In this document: one piece after another, positions 46,168 through 55,424 of the stretch
Layout: every line of letters starts with the position of its first letter
Numbering within the stretch: the stretch's first letter is position 1
Assembly: GCA_913775525.1 (NCBI GenBank)
Contig: CAJYLH010000018.1
Location: 17,741-81,740, forward strand
Reading direction: 5' to 3'
Origin: an uncultured Chryseobacterium sp.
Lineage (GTDB): Bacteria > Bacteroidota > Bacteroidia > Flavobacteriales > Weeksellaceae
DNA: 64,000 nucleotides
Notes under the pieces: model-generated
What the model saw: only the letters and a program-made list of their open reading frames with translations
Database searches by the model: none
Told to the model about the DNA's origin: nothing
Made by a program: the position numbers and the translations under genes

Positions 46168-46281
46168 TTTGTATTGGATATCGTAGGTGGCCGGGAATTG
46201 TTTTTCTTTGCAGTTCCTTCCTCAAACCTTTAATTAATCCTTAAATCTTCGCCATTGTTGCCCAGTTCTAAAAATTTGAAT

Positions 46282-46289
46282 TATTTTTG
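46282..46289 (+). promoter_or_regulatory. Predicted -7 element of mgtE
   Basis: TATTTTTG matches TAnnTTTG, with GTTG 21 bases upstream, and lies 21 bases before the TTG start at 46311. Confidence 0.55.
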
Positions 46290-46310
46290 CGTATCTAAAA
46301 ATTCCAAGCT

Positions 46311-47633
46311 TTGAATTCCAGAGACGAAATCATATTTAATCCTGCCGATATTGCCGAAACGCTCAGCAACCTTCCTGCTGACGAAAGGCTGTTGGCATTC
46401 CTGAAGGTTTCAAAGCAGTACAAGGCAGAAGTTTTCTCCCACCTCAATCCTGACTTCCAGGAAGAAACCATCCGAAGTATAGGAAGCGATGAAGTTTCGG
46501 AGATCCTCAACGCCATGACACCGGATGACCGTACGGCCCTGTTTGAAGACTTTCCGGATGAACTGATCAAGTATTCCATCAATCACCTGAATCCTCAGGA
46601 AAGACGGATTGCCCTGAAACTGTTAGGCTATGATTCGGATTCCATTGCGCGTCTGATGACACCATACTATATCCAGATCCGGAAGGAATGGACGGTACAG
46701 CGGTGCCTCCAGCAGATCAAAAAGGTAGGAAAAAAGGTGGAAACCATGAATTATCTCTATGTAGTGGATGAAAGGAACCGCCTCATTGATGATATTGCTA
46801 TCGGCACCCTGTTGCTTGCCGAAGAAGAAACTCCCATTTCAGAAATTACAGACAACCACTTTGTAGCGATCACCACCACCACCACAAAGGAAGATGCTGT
46901 GACCTACTTTGAAAAATATGACCGCGGCGCACTCCCTATTATTACGGAAAACGGTGTTCTGGTAGGCATCGTCACCATTGATGACATTTTAGACCAGATC
47001 GAACAGCAGAATACGGAAGACATCCAGAAGTTCGGGGGACTTGACGCACTGGATCTTCCCTACACCCATACGTCATGGACTGAAATGATTCGTAAAAGGG
47101 CTACCTGGCTGATCATCCTGTTCATTTCGGAAATGCTTACCGCTTCCGCCATGGGGTATTTTGACAAAGAAATTGAAAAGGCCGTGGTGCTGGCATTATT
47201 TGTCCCGCTGATTATTTCGAGTGGCGGAAATTCCGGTTCACAAGCTGCCACACTCATCATCCGTGCGATGGCCCTGCAGGAAATCACCCTGAAAGACTGG
47301 TGGTACGTCATGAAAAAAGAAATTGTCTCAGGATTGTGCCTGGGCGCTATATTGGGCGTGATAGGATTTATACGCATCATGCTCTGGCAGAAAATAGGTT
47401 TGTTTGACTACGGGATCTATTGGGTATATGTAGGGCTGAGCGTTTCCGTTTCACTGATTGCCATTGTACTCTGGGGGACCCTTTCAGGATCCATGATTCC
47501 TTTTGCTCTGAAAAAACTCAAGCTGGACCCTGCTACCTCTTCCGCTCCTTTTGTAGCCACCCTTGTGGATGTAACGGGACTGATCATCTATTTTACCGTT
47601 GCCGGACTTTTCCTAACCGGAAAACTTTTGTAA
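46311..47633 (+). CDS. mgtE: Magnesium transporter MgtE
   Basis: MgtE is a Mg2+-gated channel. The 440-aa protein has the N-domain superhelix ([19 protein letters not shown] ... LFEDFPDEL), two CBS domains (about 125-250) and a five-helix C-terminal channel (about 275-440) with [17 protein letters not shown], the pore signature, and a helix-5 region [15 protein letters not shown]. The only upstream start in frame is TTG at 46311; no ATG gives the full N-domain. The metal-receptor-like gene starts 21 bp downstream. Confidence 0.93.
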   Translation: MNSRDEIIFNPADIAETLSNLPADERLLAFLKVSKQYKAEVFSHLNPDFQEETIRSIGSDEVSEILNAMTPDDRTALFEDFPDELIKYSINHLNPQERRIALKLLGYDSDSIARLMTPYYIQIRKEWTVQRCLQQIKKVGKKVETMNYLYVVDERNRLIDDIAIGTLLLAEEETPISEITDNHFVAITTTTTKEDAVTYFEKYDRGALPIITENGVLVGIVTIDDILDQIEQQNTEDIQKFGGLDALDLPYTHTSWTEMIRKRATWLIILFISEMLTASAMGYFDKEIEKAVVLALFVPLIISSGGNSGSQAATLIIRAMALQEITLKDWWYVMKKEIVSGLCLGAILGVIGFIRIMLWQKIGLFDYGIYWVYVGLSVSVSLIAIVLWGTLSGSMIPFALKKLKLDPATSSAPFVATLVDVTGLIIYFTVAGLFLTGKLL

Positions 47634-47654
47634 TTTTAGGCAAAGTCCCAAAAT

Positions 47655-48392
47655 ATGAATGTTATTTCCCTTGTGCCTTCGATCACTGAGGCACTGTTTG
47701 ATTTAGGCCTGACAGAAAACGAGATTACCGGAAGAACAAAATTCTGCATCCATCCGGAAGGTCAGGTAAACAATATCCCTGTTATAGGCGGAACCAAAAA
47801 CCTGAATCTGGAAAAGATCAGAAGCCTGAAGCCGGACCTGATCATCGCCAATAAGGAAGAAAACACCAAAGACCAGGTAGAAGCCCTGATGGAGGAGTTT
47901 AAAGTGGTGGTTACCCATGTAGAAACGGTAGAGGATAATTATTACCTTCTTAAAACGTTGGGAAACCTTTTCGACCAACAGGAAAAAGCCCAGCTTTTCA
48001 ACCTGAAAATTTATGAAGTGCTGGAAAATGCTCAAATAAACAGTCCGTTAAAAGCAGCTTACCTGATTTGGAAAAATCCATATATGACTATAGGGTCGGA
48101 TACTTTTATTCATCATATCCTTCAGGAAATCGGATTTGAAAACAGCTTTAAAGACCGGACACGGTACCCTGAAATTACCGTAGAGGACCTCGCCGGTACG
48201 GATATCATTATGCTGTCCTCCGAGCCTTTCCCGTTCAGGGAGAAACATGTTGAAGAATTGAAAGCAACTTATCCCGACAAACCCATCATGATTGTGGACG
48301 GCGAAGCATTTTCCTGGTACGGGACACATTTGGCAAAATGCGGGCAGTATTTCAAAGACCTTATTGCTGAAGTGGAATCTTTAGTCCATTGA
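47655..48392 (+). CDS. Cobalamin/metal-receptor-like binding protein (BtuF fold), no signal peptide
   Basis: A 245-aa helical-backbone receptor of the BtuF/FhuD type, beginning MNVISLVPSITEALFDLGL directly. There is no signal peptide and no lipobox, so it is predicted to stay in the cytoplasm. It shows the family's GRTKFCIHP, IGGTKNLNLEKIRSLKPDLIIANKEEN and SSEPFPFREKHVEEL. Soluble, signal-less members are common in Bacteroidota; ligand and role are not established. It follows mgtE after 21 bp. Confidence 0.85.
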   Translation: MNVISLVPSITEALFDLGLTENEITGRTKFCIHPEGQVNNIPVIGGTKNLNLEKIRSLKPDLIIANKEENTKDQVEALMEEFKVVVTHVETVEDNYYLLKTLGNLFDQQEKAQLFNLKIYEVLENAQINSPLKAAYLIWKNPYMTIGSDTFIHHILQEIGFENSFKDRTRYPEITVEDLAGTDIIMLSSEPFPFREKHVEELKATYPDKPIMIVDGEAFSWYGTHLAKCGQYFKDLIAEVESLVH

Positions 48393-48478
48393 TTTCTTTA
48401 TCTGAAGTCTTTTCTTATCCGTTATTCCGCTAAATGTCATCCATCATTAGGATTAATTCCATGTTGTTTTAAATAAAA

Positions 48479-48505
48479 AGCTCCGGTCCATCAGGAACCG
48501 GAGCT
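48479..48505 (-). terminator. Terminator after the GAF-domain gene
   Basis: A nine-base stem AGCTCCGGT / ACCGGAGCT followed on the minus strand by TTTTTATTT. Confidence 0.85.
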
Positions 48506-48527
48506 GTATGTATGCACGGAAAGGCAA

Positions 48528-48977
48528 TTACAAAATCTTTGAAACTTCGTGGCACAGCCACTCCAGCATTTCCAGGTCTTCTTTGGTAAAAGGATCCAGG
48601 GTATGCGAATCGATATCGATCTGGCCGATGTTTTCCCCGTTCTTGAAGATCGGGACTACAATTTCCGCTTTGGTATCAATGGAACAGCTCAGGTAGTTAT
48701 CCTGCTCATGAACATCCGGCACCACAAAAGTTTCGTTGGAAATAGCTACCTGCCCGCAAATTCCTTTTCCGTAAGGAATAATGGTATGGTCCGTTGGTGC
48801 ACCTACGTAAGGGCCCAGGATCAGTTCGTTTTTATCTCCGTTCTTAAAGTAAAACCCGGTCCAGTTGAAATATGAAATTTCCTGGTCCAGAAGATGACAT
48901 ACTTTTTCAAGCTTTTCTTCGGTATTGTGTTTCGGACTTTCAAGGATGGACGAAAGCCTTTTTTTTAATTCTAACAT
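48528..48977 (-). CDS. GAF-domain free-methionine-(R)-sulfoxide reductase
   Basis: The 149-aa single GAF domain matches the fRMsr family, which reduces free Met-R-sulfoxide with Cys thiols. Key Cys occur in GKGICGQVAIS (near residue 91) and NYLSCSIDTK (near 118). EIVVPIFKNGENIGQIDIDSHTLDPFT is the family C-terminal signature. It is translated 17 bp after the 475-aa unknown protein on the same strand. Confidence 0.88.
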   Translation of the reverse strand: MLELKKRLSSILESPKHNTEEKLEKVCHLLDQEISYFNWTGFYFKNGDKNELILGPYVGAPTDHTIIPYGKGICGQVAISNETFVVPDVHEQDNYLSCSIDTKAEIVVPIFKNGENIGQIDIDSHTLDPFTKEDLEMLEWLCHEVSKIL

Positions 48978-48994
48978 AATGTTTTTTTTAAGGT

Positions 48995-50422
48995 TTAAGA
49001 GAATTGTTTTAGGGAAAGTTCTTCTTTATAGCCGAACATCCCGCGCTCTTTGATCATTTCCGCAACGCCTTCCGGTACCTGGGATTCCCAGCCTTTTACA
49101 TTGCAGGCGATTTTCTTCAGGATCTCCCTGGAATAAATTTCCAGGTACTCCGGATTATAGCTGGTAATATCTACGATACGGTTGTTGTGTTTGAAATATT
49201 TGTAGAGCTCTTTCAGGCTTTCATCCACTTTCAGGTTGGACGAATCCAGCAGCTCGTGGGTTTCAGGGTCTTTGTAAGGATACAGGTATACCCGCATGCC
49301 GTTACGGAAGAATTTCCCGAATGCTTCCAGGATGCCTCCGGAAAGATTGTTATAGTATTTTTCATCGAATACCATCAGCATATTGTTTACGCCCATGGCC
49401 ACACCGATGTTTCCGTTGGTATGGGTGGCAAAATAATCGATCAGCCTGTAGTATTCGGAGAAATTGGAAATAATCACCGTATATCCCAATTTCCCAAGAA
49501 CATCTACCCTGTCCATAAAATCCCTTTCGTTGATGTCGCCGTCCGCCCTGAGGTTGGAAATGGTAATTTCAATCAGGACTTCGGTTTCGTCATGGGTGCA
49601 GGCAGCGTCTTTCAGGAACATATCCAGCCCGTTGCGGAGCATGTCAATATTCACTTTGGTTACAGGCCTGAAACTTCCCCTTACTGCAAAAATATTTTTC
49701 TTGTACAGGACATCTGCGGGAAGCATATTATTGCCTTCGGAATTGAAGATTACGGCATCGGTCATGCTGTTTTTCACCAGCTGTAAAGACATCAGCCTGT
49801 TGTCTACATAAGAAAAAGCCGGCCCGCTGAAATCGATCATATCAATTTCCAGGTTGTCCTTGGCTATATCGTCGTACAGGGATTCAATTAATGTCCTTGG
49901 ATTATCGAAGTAATGGAAAGCCCCGAAAATCAGGTTCACCCCGAGGTTCCCTAAGGTTTCCTGCTGCAGGGTAGCATCGTTTTCCTTGAATTTTACGTGG
50001 ATCACAATTTCATTGTAATCCTCGTTTTCTTTCACCTGGAAACGGATCCCCACCCAGCCGTGGCCTCTCATGGTCTTGTCAAAATTAATGGTCGTTACCG
50101 TATTGGCGTAGGAAAAGAACTTTCTGTCCGGATTGTTCTCCCTGGAAATCCTTTCCTCGATCAGAGACACTTCGTAGCGGAGCATTTTACGGAGCCTGTT
50201 CTGGGTTACATACCGGTTCTTGACTTCTTTTCCGTAAATGGCATCACTAAAATCCTTGTCGTAGGCAGACATTGCCTTGGCAATTGTACCGGAAGCCCCT
50301 CCTGCTCTAAAAAAGTGCCGCACAGTCTCCTGCCCTGCTCCAATTTCCGCGAAAGTACCATAAATAGTAGGATCTAGATTAATTGTTAATGCTTTTTGTT
50401 TAGGAGTTAGTTTCTGATACAT
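48995..50422 (-). CDS. Conserved 475-aa protein of unknown function
   Basis: A soluble protein beginning MYQKLTPKQKALTINLDPTI, with no signal peptide, membrane helix or motif I can assign. Some databases label relatives as TonB-dependent receptors, which the sequence does not support. It contains GAGQETVRHFFRAGGASGTIAKAMSAYD near residues 28-55 and long regular alpha/beta segments suggesting an enzyme. It is likely cotranscribed with the downstream fRMsr gene (17 bp). The function is unknown. Confidence 0.8.
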   Translation of the reverse strand: MYQKLTPKQKALTINLDPTIYGTFAEIGAGQETVRHFFRAGGASGTIAKAMSAYDKDFSDAIYGKEVKNRYVTQNRLRKMLRYEVSLIEERISRENNPDRKFFSYANTVTTINFDKTMRGHGWVGIRFQVKENEDYNEIVIHVKFKENDATLQQETLGNLGVNLIFGAFHYFDNPRTLIESLYDDIAKDNLEIDMIDFSGPAFSYVDNRLMSLQLVKNSMTDAVIFNSEGNNMLPADVLYKKNIFAVRGSFRPVTKVNIDMLRNGLDMFLKDAACTHDETEVLIEITISNLRADGDINERDFMDRVDVLGKLGYTVIISNFSEYYRLIDYFATHTNGNIGVAMGVNNMLMVFDEKYYNNLSGGILEAFGKFFRNGMRVYLYPYKDPETHELLDSSNLKVDESLKELYKYFKHNNRIVDITSYNPEYLEIYSREILKKIACNVKGWESQVPEGVAEMIKERGMFGYKEELSLKQFS

Positions 50423-50477
50423 TAGGACATTAAATTTTTGCGTAAATTTACCAAAATTAAACCAACCTCAAAACAAA

Positions 50478-51245
50478 ATGAAGTTGAAATTTTTAGGAAC
50501 CGGCACTTCGCAGGGCGTACCCGTTATTGGCTGTACATGCGAGGTCTGCACCTCCGGAAATCCCAAAGACCAGCGCTTCCGTGCCTCTGTGATGGTAACG
50601 ACGGAAGAACACCGGAAAATACTGATTGACTGCGGGCCGGACTTCCGCCAGCAGATGCTGCTGAACCATGAAGCCAGTATAGACCTTGCCCTCATTACCC
50701 ATGAACATAATGACCACGTCATCGGTCTCGACGATATGCGCCCCCTGATCTTCAGGAGCGGAAAAGACATGCCGCTGTACTGCCATCCGCGGGTCGGGCA
50801 GGAAATTAAAAAACGCTTTGCTTACGCTTTTACGGATGTCCGCTATCCCGGCGCTCCTGCTTTTGAGCTCCATGAAATCGGCAACAGTCCGTTTACCGTT
50901 TTAGATACGCTCATCACGCCTGTAGAAGTCATGCACCATAAGCTCAGCATCCTCGGATATAAATTCAAAAACCTGGCTTACATCACGGACGGAAGCTTCA
51001 TCTCGGATGCTGAAAAGGAAAAACTGAAAAACCTGGATGTCCTGATCCTGAATTGCATCCGTAAATTTGATCCGCACCCGGCCCATTTTATCCTGCCGGA
51101 TGTTATTGAGCTGTTTGAAGAACTGCAGCCCAGGCAGTTGTTTTTAACCCATATCAGCCACCATTTCGGCCTGTATGAGGTGGAAGAACCGCTTCTTCCG
51201 GAAGGCATCCACCTGGCTTATGACGGACTGGAGCTGGAATTTTAA
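50478..51245 (+). CDS. Metallo-beta-lactamase-fold hydrolase (PhnP-like)
   Basis: The 255-aa protein has GTGTSQGVPVIGCTCEVC near the start, matching the PhnP/RNase-Z-like branch with two extra Cys ligands, then the metal motif THEHNDHVIGLDD near residues 76-88 and a late His in FLTHISHH. Family members hydrolyse cyclic phosphodiesters. The substrate here is unknown. It is divergent from the 475-aa gene and followed by the tRNA-Leu promoter. Confidence 0.9.
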   Translation: MKLKFLGTGTSQGVPVIGCTCEVCTSGNPKDQRFRASVMVTTEEHRKILIDCGPDFRQQMLLNHEASIDLALITHEHNDHVIGLDDMRPLIFRSGKDMPLYCHPRVGQEIKKRFAYAFTDVRYPGAPAFELHEIGNSPFTVLDTLITPVEVMHHKLSILGYKFKNLAYITDGSFISDAEKEKLKNLDVLILNCIRKFDPHPAHFILPDVIELFEELQPRQLFLTHISHHFGLYEVEEPLLPEGIHLAYDGLELEF

Positions 51246-51287
51246 AGAAAAGTTGACAAAAAAGTTTTTAAATCTTAAAAAAGTTTC

Positions 51288-51295
51288 TATATTTG
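51288..51295 (+). promoter_or_regulatory. Predicted -7 element of tRNA-Leu
   Basis: TATATTTG matches TAnnTTTG, about 29 bases before the tRNA 5' end. Confidence 0.6.
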
Positions 51296-51323
51296 CACAC
51301 CAATTAAAAGCACGGTAACACCA

Positions 51324-51403
51324 GCCCAGGTGGCGGAATTGGTAGACGCGCTGGTCTCAAACACCAGTTCTTAGGAGTACCGGTTCGATCCCGGTCCTGG
51401 GTA
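51324..51403 (+). tRNA. tRNA-Leu (CAA)
   Basis: Acceptor GCCCAGG pairs with CCTGGGT (first pair G-U) before discriminator A. A standard D arm precedes the anticodon stem CTGGT/ACCAG, whose loop CTCAAAC gives anticodon CAA (reads UUG). A long class II variable arm (TTCTTAGGAGT) and the T arm CCGG-TTCGATC-CCGG follow. CCA is not encoded. It has its own terminator. Confidence 0.95.
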
Positions 51404-51407
51404 CAAT

Positions 51408-51442
51408 ACCGGAAAGAGGTGATAATTCACTTTCTTTCCGGT
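51408..51442 (+). terminator. Terminator of tRNA-Leu
   Basis: Stem ACCGGAAAG / CTTTCCGGT followed by a T run. Confidence 0.9.
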
Positions 51443-51767
51443 TTTTTTATTTCTTAATTGTTTCTCGAATCACTTCCATTGAATTGTAATACTTGTAGGC
51501 TTCCTGTATTCTTTTATCCATTTCCATTATATTCAGATACCTGTTTGTATTCGCCAGGCGCCTCGCTGGTAACCGAACAAAAGACTATAGCTATATCAAT
51601 ATCTTTAATAAATAGAATTGTAATGGAATGCACGAGCGTCACACTCTCGCAGACGAAGGAAACACTTTCCAAGTCATGGTTCTATGCTCTAAATGGATTT
51701 AAGACTTTGGCAGTAGCTGATGAGACAAGCCAACCTGAAGTTCGTCAAAAACAATTATATTTGTTTA
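51443..51767. other. Region between tRNA-Leu and the DinB remnant
   Basis: No intact gene. On the minus strand a frame ending in EYKQVSEYNGNG overlaps a second one starting MEMDKRIQEAYKYYNSMEVI, as if one short gene had decayed or two were coupled. An element at 51630-51661 (GCACGAGCGTCACACTCTCG) resembles words at 55274 and 60159. Confidence 0.35.
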
Positions 51768-52259
51768 ATGGAAACCCATAATCTTACAGGTGCTATTGCT
51801 GCACTCATGGATGAATATAAAAAGGCTATTGACGAGCTGATTGCGGTCATAATTCCCATCAGCCCGCGTCAACTGACTAAAATCATTGAGCCAAAAAGTT
51901 CAGATCCGGACTGTATTTCCATTCAAACTATTTTAACACATGTAACCGCCTCAATGTTCAGTTATGCAGTGTATATTGAAAATTAAATCGGGCTGGAAAC
52001 GGTCAGGCCGGAACGGTTCCAGTTTGACCATATCTCCCCTTATATCTTAAAACTTAGGGAAGCGCTGAAATATAACGTGGACTTTTTCACCAGAAATCCA
52101 GATATCACCCTGGAAGAGTTTGATCAATCGAAGAAGATAAACACACTATGGGGACAGCAATACGATGTAGAACAGATGTTGGAACATGCCATTGTCCATA
52201 TTTTAAGGCATCGAAGGCAGATTGAAAATGCACTGGTTAAGATGGAAGCTGAAAAATAG
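51768..52259 (+). pseudogene. DinB-family protein broken by one in-frame stop
   Basis: METHNLTGAIAALMDEYKKAIDELI begins a DinB-family four-helix protein whose two halves lie in the same reading frame. A TAA at 51984-51986 (codon 73) interrupts ...AVYIEN / IGLETVRPERFQF... Only a single substitution (for example AAA or GAA to TAA) is needed. The downstream half retains EHAIVHILRHRRQIEN with the usual His, and the total length (163 residues) is normal. The ancestral protein was probably a metal-dependent thiol-linked transferase-like DinB enzyme. Confidence 0.8.
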
Positions 52260-52443
52260 AAAAATAAATTACCATTCGCAGGAAATTAAATAATCCTGCT
52301 GCAGATTTACAGAACCGTTTTGGCCATAATCGGCTATCCATTGGCAAGCCTTTCTTATCTGTAAATTTTTACCACAGTATTCGTGGTTTACAGTGAAATC
52401 AAACTTTCTAAGAAATTAATAATTTATATTTCCTCCTTTATAT

Positions 52444-53073
52444 CTAATTTTTCAAGCCTGTCTTTACAGTTTTTGAAGTTTTACTCTTACTTAAATAATA
52501 ATCGGTATCCCTGAAAATGGTTTGTTTACCGGCTTTTAAAGCACGCCAATTAAACTTTTCCTTTCCGTATTCATAATCAAAATCAGGATAGATTTCTTCA
52601 TACTCTACCGGAACAACTATTTTTCCTAAATGATTTATTACCCCGCTTTTTCCGTTTAGGCTAACAATATAACTTTCATTTAAAGACGGTTTAATATCAT
52701 CATACATGATTTTCATGATTGCTACCCCTCTCCTTACCAGTCCTTTCTTATTATTTTTTAATAAATAGGCATCGTGATGGTTTAAAACAATGGAGTCAAT
52801 TTCTTCATTGGTAAAGTGTAATATTTTATTTTCCTGAAAAAGAGTGTAATTGTGCCTGGTTTTGAAAGAAATATTTTCGTAAAAATGATGATCAATTTCA
52901 TAAGAATTACAATCCAAGAGTGATTTAGCAAAAGGTTTAATTTTTATATGGTTAAGGCCATCTGTTAATCCCCAAAGATTGTTGTCCTGAAAAGGTTTAA
53001 GAGGACTTTTTTCGCATTGAGCGTAAACAGACAGATTGCTGAAGAATATTAAAAATATAAGAATGATTCGCAT
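52444..53073 (-). CDS. Secreted WG-repeat protein
   Basis: A 209-aa protein with a signal peptide (MRIILIFLIFFSNLSVYAQ). WG-repeat-like units follow: NNLWGLTDGLNHIKIKPFAK near residues 31-50 and GKSGVINHLGKIVVPVEYEEIYPD near 146-169. The middle is less regular. WG repeats form beta-structures of unknown role in many Bacteroidota. It is monocistronic and lies between the DinB remnant and a CPBP protease gene. Confidence 0.75.
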   Translation of the reverse strand: MRIILIFLIFFSNLSVYAQCEKSPLKPFQDNNLWGLTDGLNHIKIKPFAKSLLDCNSYEIDHHFYENISFKTRHNYTLFQENKILHFTNEEIDSIVLNHHDAYLLKNNKKGLVRRGVAIMKIMYDDIKPSLNESYIVSLNGKSGVINHLGKIVVPVEYEEIYPDFDYEYGKEKFNWRALKAGKQTIFRDTDYYLSKSKTSKTVKTGLKN

Positions 53074-53286
53074 TAACTTTTTTTGCTAAGATATATATTT
53101 AAAATCAGAGGGATTTATCCATGGTTTTTTAGAGATCGTTTTTCGGGACCGTTTGTACAGCTCAAAAATTGCCGATTTTTGGTTACAGGGATGTTAATAA
53201 TTTATATACTGAAAACTTCCAAAAGCATTTTTAATCGAAGCTGTAATGTAAGAGTGCACTCTTTCAAGATCGATGACCAGCATCAG

Positions 53287-54087
53287 TTATATAGCCTTCT
53301 TCCCTATGATAAACAGTACGATTGCAGAGGCAATGACTACAATTTCATATACAAGTGTAAAGAAAAACCCATTGATATCTGATGCAGCAAATTCAATTTG
53401 AAATAACCCATTTCCCGCTCCATCAAATCCCAAAGTATGCAACAGAATGTTTACTGTTATGTGAAGCACGACGGCTGTCCAAATTGATTCTGTGTAATCA
53501 ATGACGGCAATAAAAAGCAATGACATTGTAAAAGTTGTAATAACCATACTAAGTCCCTGCATCGTCAATCCGAGTCCAGGTAAATGGAAGAGTCCAAATA
53601 ATAATGAAACCAGAAAAACCGCACCTGTTTTTCCAAAAATTTTGACAGCCGAAAGAAACAAAAAGCCCCTAAACAGTAACTCTTCAAGAGTATTGCCCAA
53701 ACCGTAAGAGATAATATCAATACCCAAAACAACTTTTGAATCATGATTTCTTATTATCTCAAAGGGGTAAATCAGATACAAAATTCCCCACATCACTGCT
53801 ATCAATAAGATACCAAGAACACCTCCATTCAAATAGTGTTTTAGTGATGCTAAATTAAATTTCAGGATATCCCTTTTCAGGTGAGTCTTTTTACTGAACT
53901 TATTATTTAAATAATACGATATGATCACAAGACCCGTTAAGATTACTGAACGAATGAAAAAAGGTAAAAAATGATATCCGGAGAAACCGAGCTGCCCCCA
54001 AAGATTAATTGTCCAGATAAGCGTTCCTATCACTATGAATACAGCAAAATGGAATAGTAAAACTTTATTTGATGGTGTGATATTCAA
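53287..54087 (-). CDS. CPBP-family intramembrane metalloprotease
   Basis: The 266-aa membrane protein has seven or eight hydrophobic helices and the ABI/CPBP signature: the EExxxR motif in LGNTLEELLFRGFLFL near residues 147-162 and FGLFHLPGLG near 185-194. Family members cleave or bind hydrophobic peptides, and some give self-immunity to bacteriocins. Proximity to the peptide genes at 45.6 kb is only 8 kb and is not evidence of a link. Confidence 0.88.
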   Translation of the reverse strand: MNITPSNKVLLFHFAVFIVIGTLIWTINLWGQLGFSGYHFLPFFIRSVILTGLVIISYYLNNKFSKKTHLKRDILKFNLASLKHYLNGGVLGILLIAVMWGILYLIYPFEIIRNHDSKVVLGIDIISYGLGNTLEELLFRGFLFLSAVKIFGKTGAVFLVSLLFGLFHLPGLGLTMQGLSMVITTFTMSLLFIAVIDYTESIWTAVVLHITVNILLHTLGFDGAGNGLFQIEFAASDINGFFFTLVYEIVVIASAIVLFIIGKKAI

Positions 54088-54286
54088 TTTGCAGAAGGTT
54101 TGTCATTGTGGTTAACTTTAAATCTATGTACTTCGTAAATATAATCTTTTATTAATCACCGGAACTTTTGATGTACTGATAAAATTTATATTTTAAGTTT
54201 TAAAGAAGGTATTCTTTTTTTAGATTCGTTTTTAATTATTCCCGGATTTGATTTTCTCTCTATTGGTATCAACACATACAAAATCA

Positions 54287-54308
54287 AAGGCTTCCCACAG
54301 GAAGCCTT
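54287..54308 (-). terminator. Terminator of the left 181-aa gene
   Basis: A nine-base stem AAGGCTTCC / GGAAGCCTT with a CACA loop. The same hairpin occurs at 59186-59207. Confidence 0.75.
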
Positions 54309-54350
54309 CGACACACCAAATCACAAAATATTAATATGAAAAAAATTTAT

Positions 54351-54896
54351 TTATAAAGCTGTTGCAGTATAGGTTATGGTTTGCGTATATGTTCCGGCCG
54401 GTTTCCCTAAGATATCAGAAGATGATGATTTTGCCGCAGGAATCGTGTAGTCCAGGTTCAGGGTCAAGGCACTTCCCAGCGGAGCATTGGAGACTAAAGT
54501 CTGATCCGTTGCAGATAAAACCACAGCGCTTTTTGTTCCGCCCATAGTTCCTGAAGCAGCAGCGGCTTTGATGGTCAAAACATTGACAGGGATCAGGTTG
54601 GTTCCGTTAACGAAACTTGCCCCTCCTGCTTTTACTTTCACATTAAAGTTCTTCGTTGAAGTCACTTTCAAAGAGTTGGCTTTGGTAATGGTCTGGTCAG
54701 AGTTGTAGTCTGCTGCGGTAGCATAGTTGAAGTCAACCGTATTCCCGATGGATGTACTTCCTGCGTCAATAGAGATGACATCATTCAGGGTAATATTTAC
54801 CGTTGTGGTAGCAGTTGTATTCTGCGCCTGGGCATTATTCGTTCCTAAGATGAAAGCTGTGATCGTTAAAGCTGCTATGGCGATGTGTTTTGTCAT
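54351..54896 (-). CDS. Secreted fimbria-like beta-sandwich protein (copy A)
   Basis: A 181-aa protein with a signal peptide (MTKHIAIAALTITAFILGTNN, cleaved near Ala-Gln-Ala-Gln). The mature domain is rich in Thr, Ser, Ala and Val with repeated beta strands (TTTVNITLNDVISID, SLKVTSTKNFNVKVKAGG, LVSNAPLGSALTLNLDYTIP, GTYTQTITYTATAL). The last strand alternates Thr/aliphatic, like donor-strand fimbrial or spore-coat-U-type subunits, but no family was confirmed. It is nearly identical to copy B at 59251, differing at only a few residues. A -7 element lies 55 bp upstream. Confidence 0.75.
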   Translation of the reverse strand: MTKHIAIAALTITAFILGTNNAQAQNTTATTTVNITLNDVISIDAGSTSIGNTVDFNYATAADYNSDQTITKANSLKVTSTKNFNVKVKAGGASFVNGTNLIPVNVLTIKAAAASGTMGGTKSAVVLSATDQTLVSNAPLGSALTLNLDYTIPAAKSSSSDILGKPAGTYTQTITYTATAL

Positions 54897-54950
54897 GATC
54901 GTATTATTTTATTTTTTTATTATTGATTAATTGTCCTCTTTTGAACAATA

Positions 54951-54958
54951 CAAATCTA
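54951..54958 (-). promoter_or_regulatory. Predicted -7 element of fimbria-like copy A
   Basis: TAGATTTG on the minus strand matches TAnnTTTG and is conserved in copy B at 59850-59857. Confidence 0.55.
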
Positions 54959-55048
54959 CGGCGGCGATAAAAGTTTCTTTGTAGTGAAACATGGAAGTTG
55001 ATGTAGTAAAATCACTACAGGATGATTCATTAGGCGTAAACAAAAAAA

Positions 55049-55076
55049 GCCCTCAACATTTCAAAGTGTTGAGGGC
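55049..55076 (-). terminator. Terminator between the decayed sister gene and copy A
   Basis: Stem GCCCTCAACA / TGTTGAGGGC followed on the minus strand by a T run. The counterpart is at 59939-59964. Confidence 0.8.
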
Positions 55077-55109
55077 GTGTATAAAATTACTGTTTGTTTT
55101 TATTGTACC

Positions 55110-55232
55110 GCTGCTCTGGCCTGTTATACATCTACTGGGATGACGTTTGAACCACTTACAACATTTGCACCTTCAGATTGACTTTTACATAAAATTTTTG
55201 GAGGAATTGACGACTAAACTACTGGCACTTTT
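55110..55232 (-). pseudogene. Decayed sister of the fimbria-like gene (left)
   Basis: On the minus strand SASSLVVNSSKNF... shifts by one base near 55185 and continues as KSQSEGANVVSGSNVIPVDV before a stop. It aligns with SLKVTSTKNFNVKV and KAGGASFVNGTNLIPVNV of copy A. Upstream parts are not recognisable. It retains a terminator just downstream, so a tandem ancestor is likely. Confidence 0.65.
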
Positions 55233-55424
55233 ATATTAATTAATCATTACGATATTTAATAGCTATCGGTTGATGCAAACGTGGCGCTCACGCAAACGAG
55301 GAGGAACTTTCAGTGTCTTTTTTTAATTCCGGTATCTTCCTTCTACACCTGAAAAAGCCTCTATTAGTTATTAGCAAATCTGTTGTTAGAGCAACCATAA
55401 CCTAAGCTTTCAAACAGCAGACAT

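Larger units (their letters stand above)
54241..55308. repeat. Left copy of a ~1.07-kb direct duplication
   Basis: From about 54241 to 55308 the sequence resembles 59149-60190 in the same order: the terminator hairpin, the 181-aa gene, its promoter region, a second terminator (CCCTCAACA stem) and a decayed sister gene. The gene parts are nearly identical and the flanks diverged. Confidence 0.85.

Noticed and set aside
49187-49786. 199-codon frame antisense to the 475-aa gene
   Set aside because: A shadow frame of a clearly coding opposite strand.
53287-54087. CPBP protease as immunity protein for the peptides at 45.6 kb
   Set aside because: The two are 8 kb apart with unrelated genes between; only family analogy supports it.
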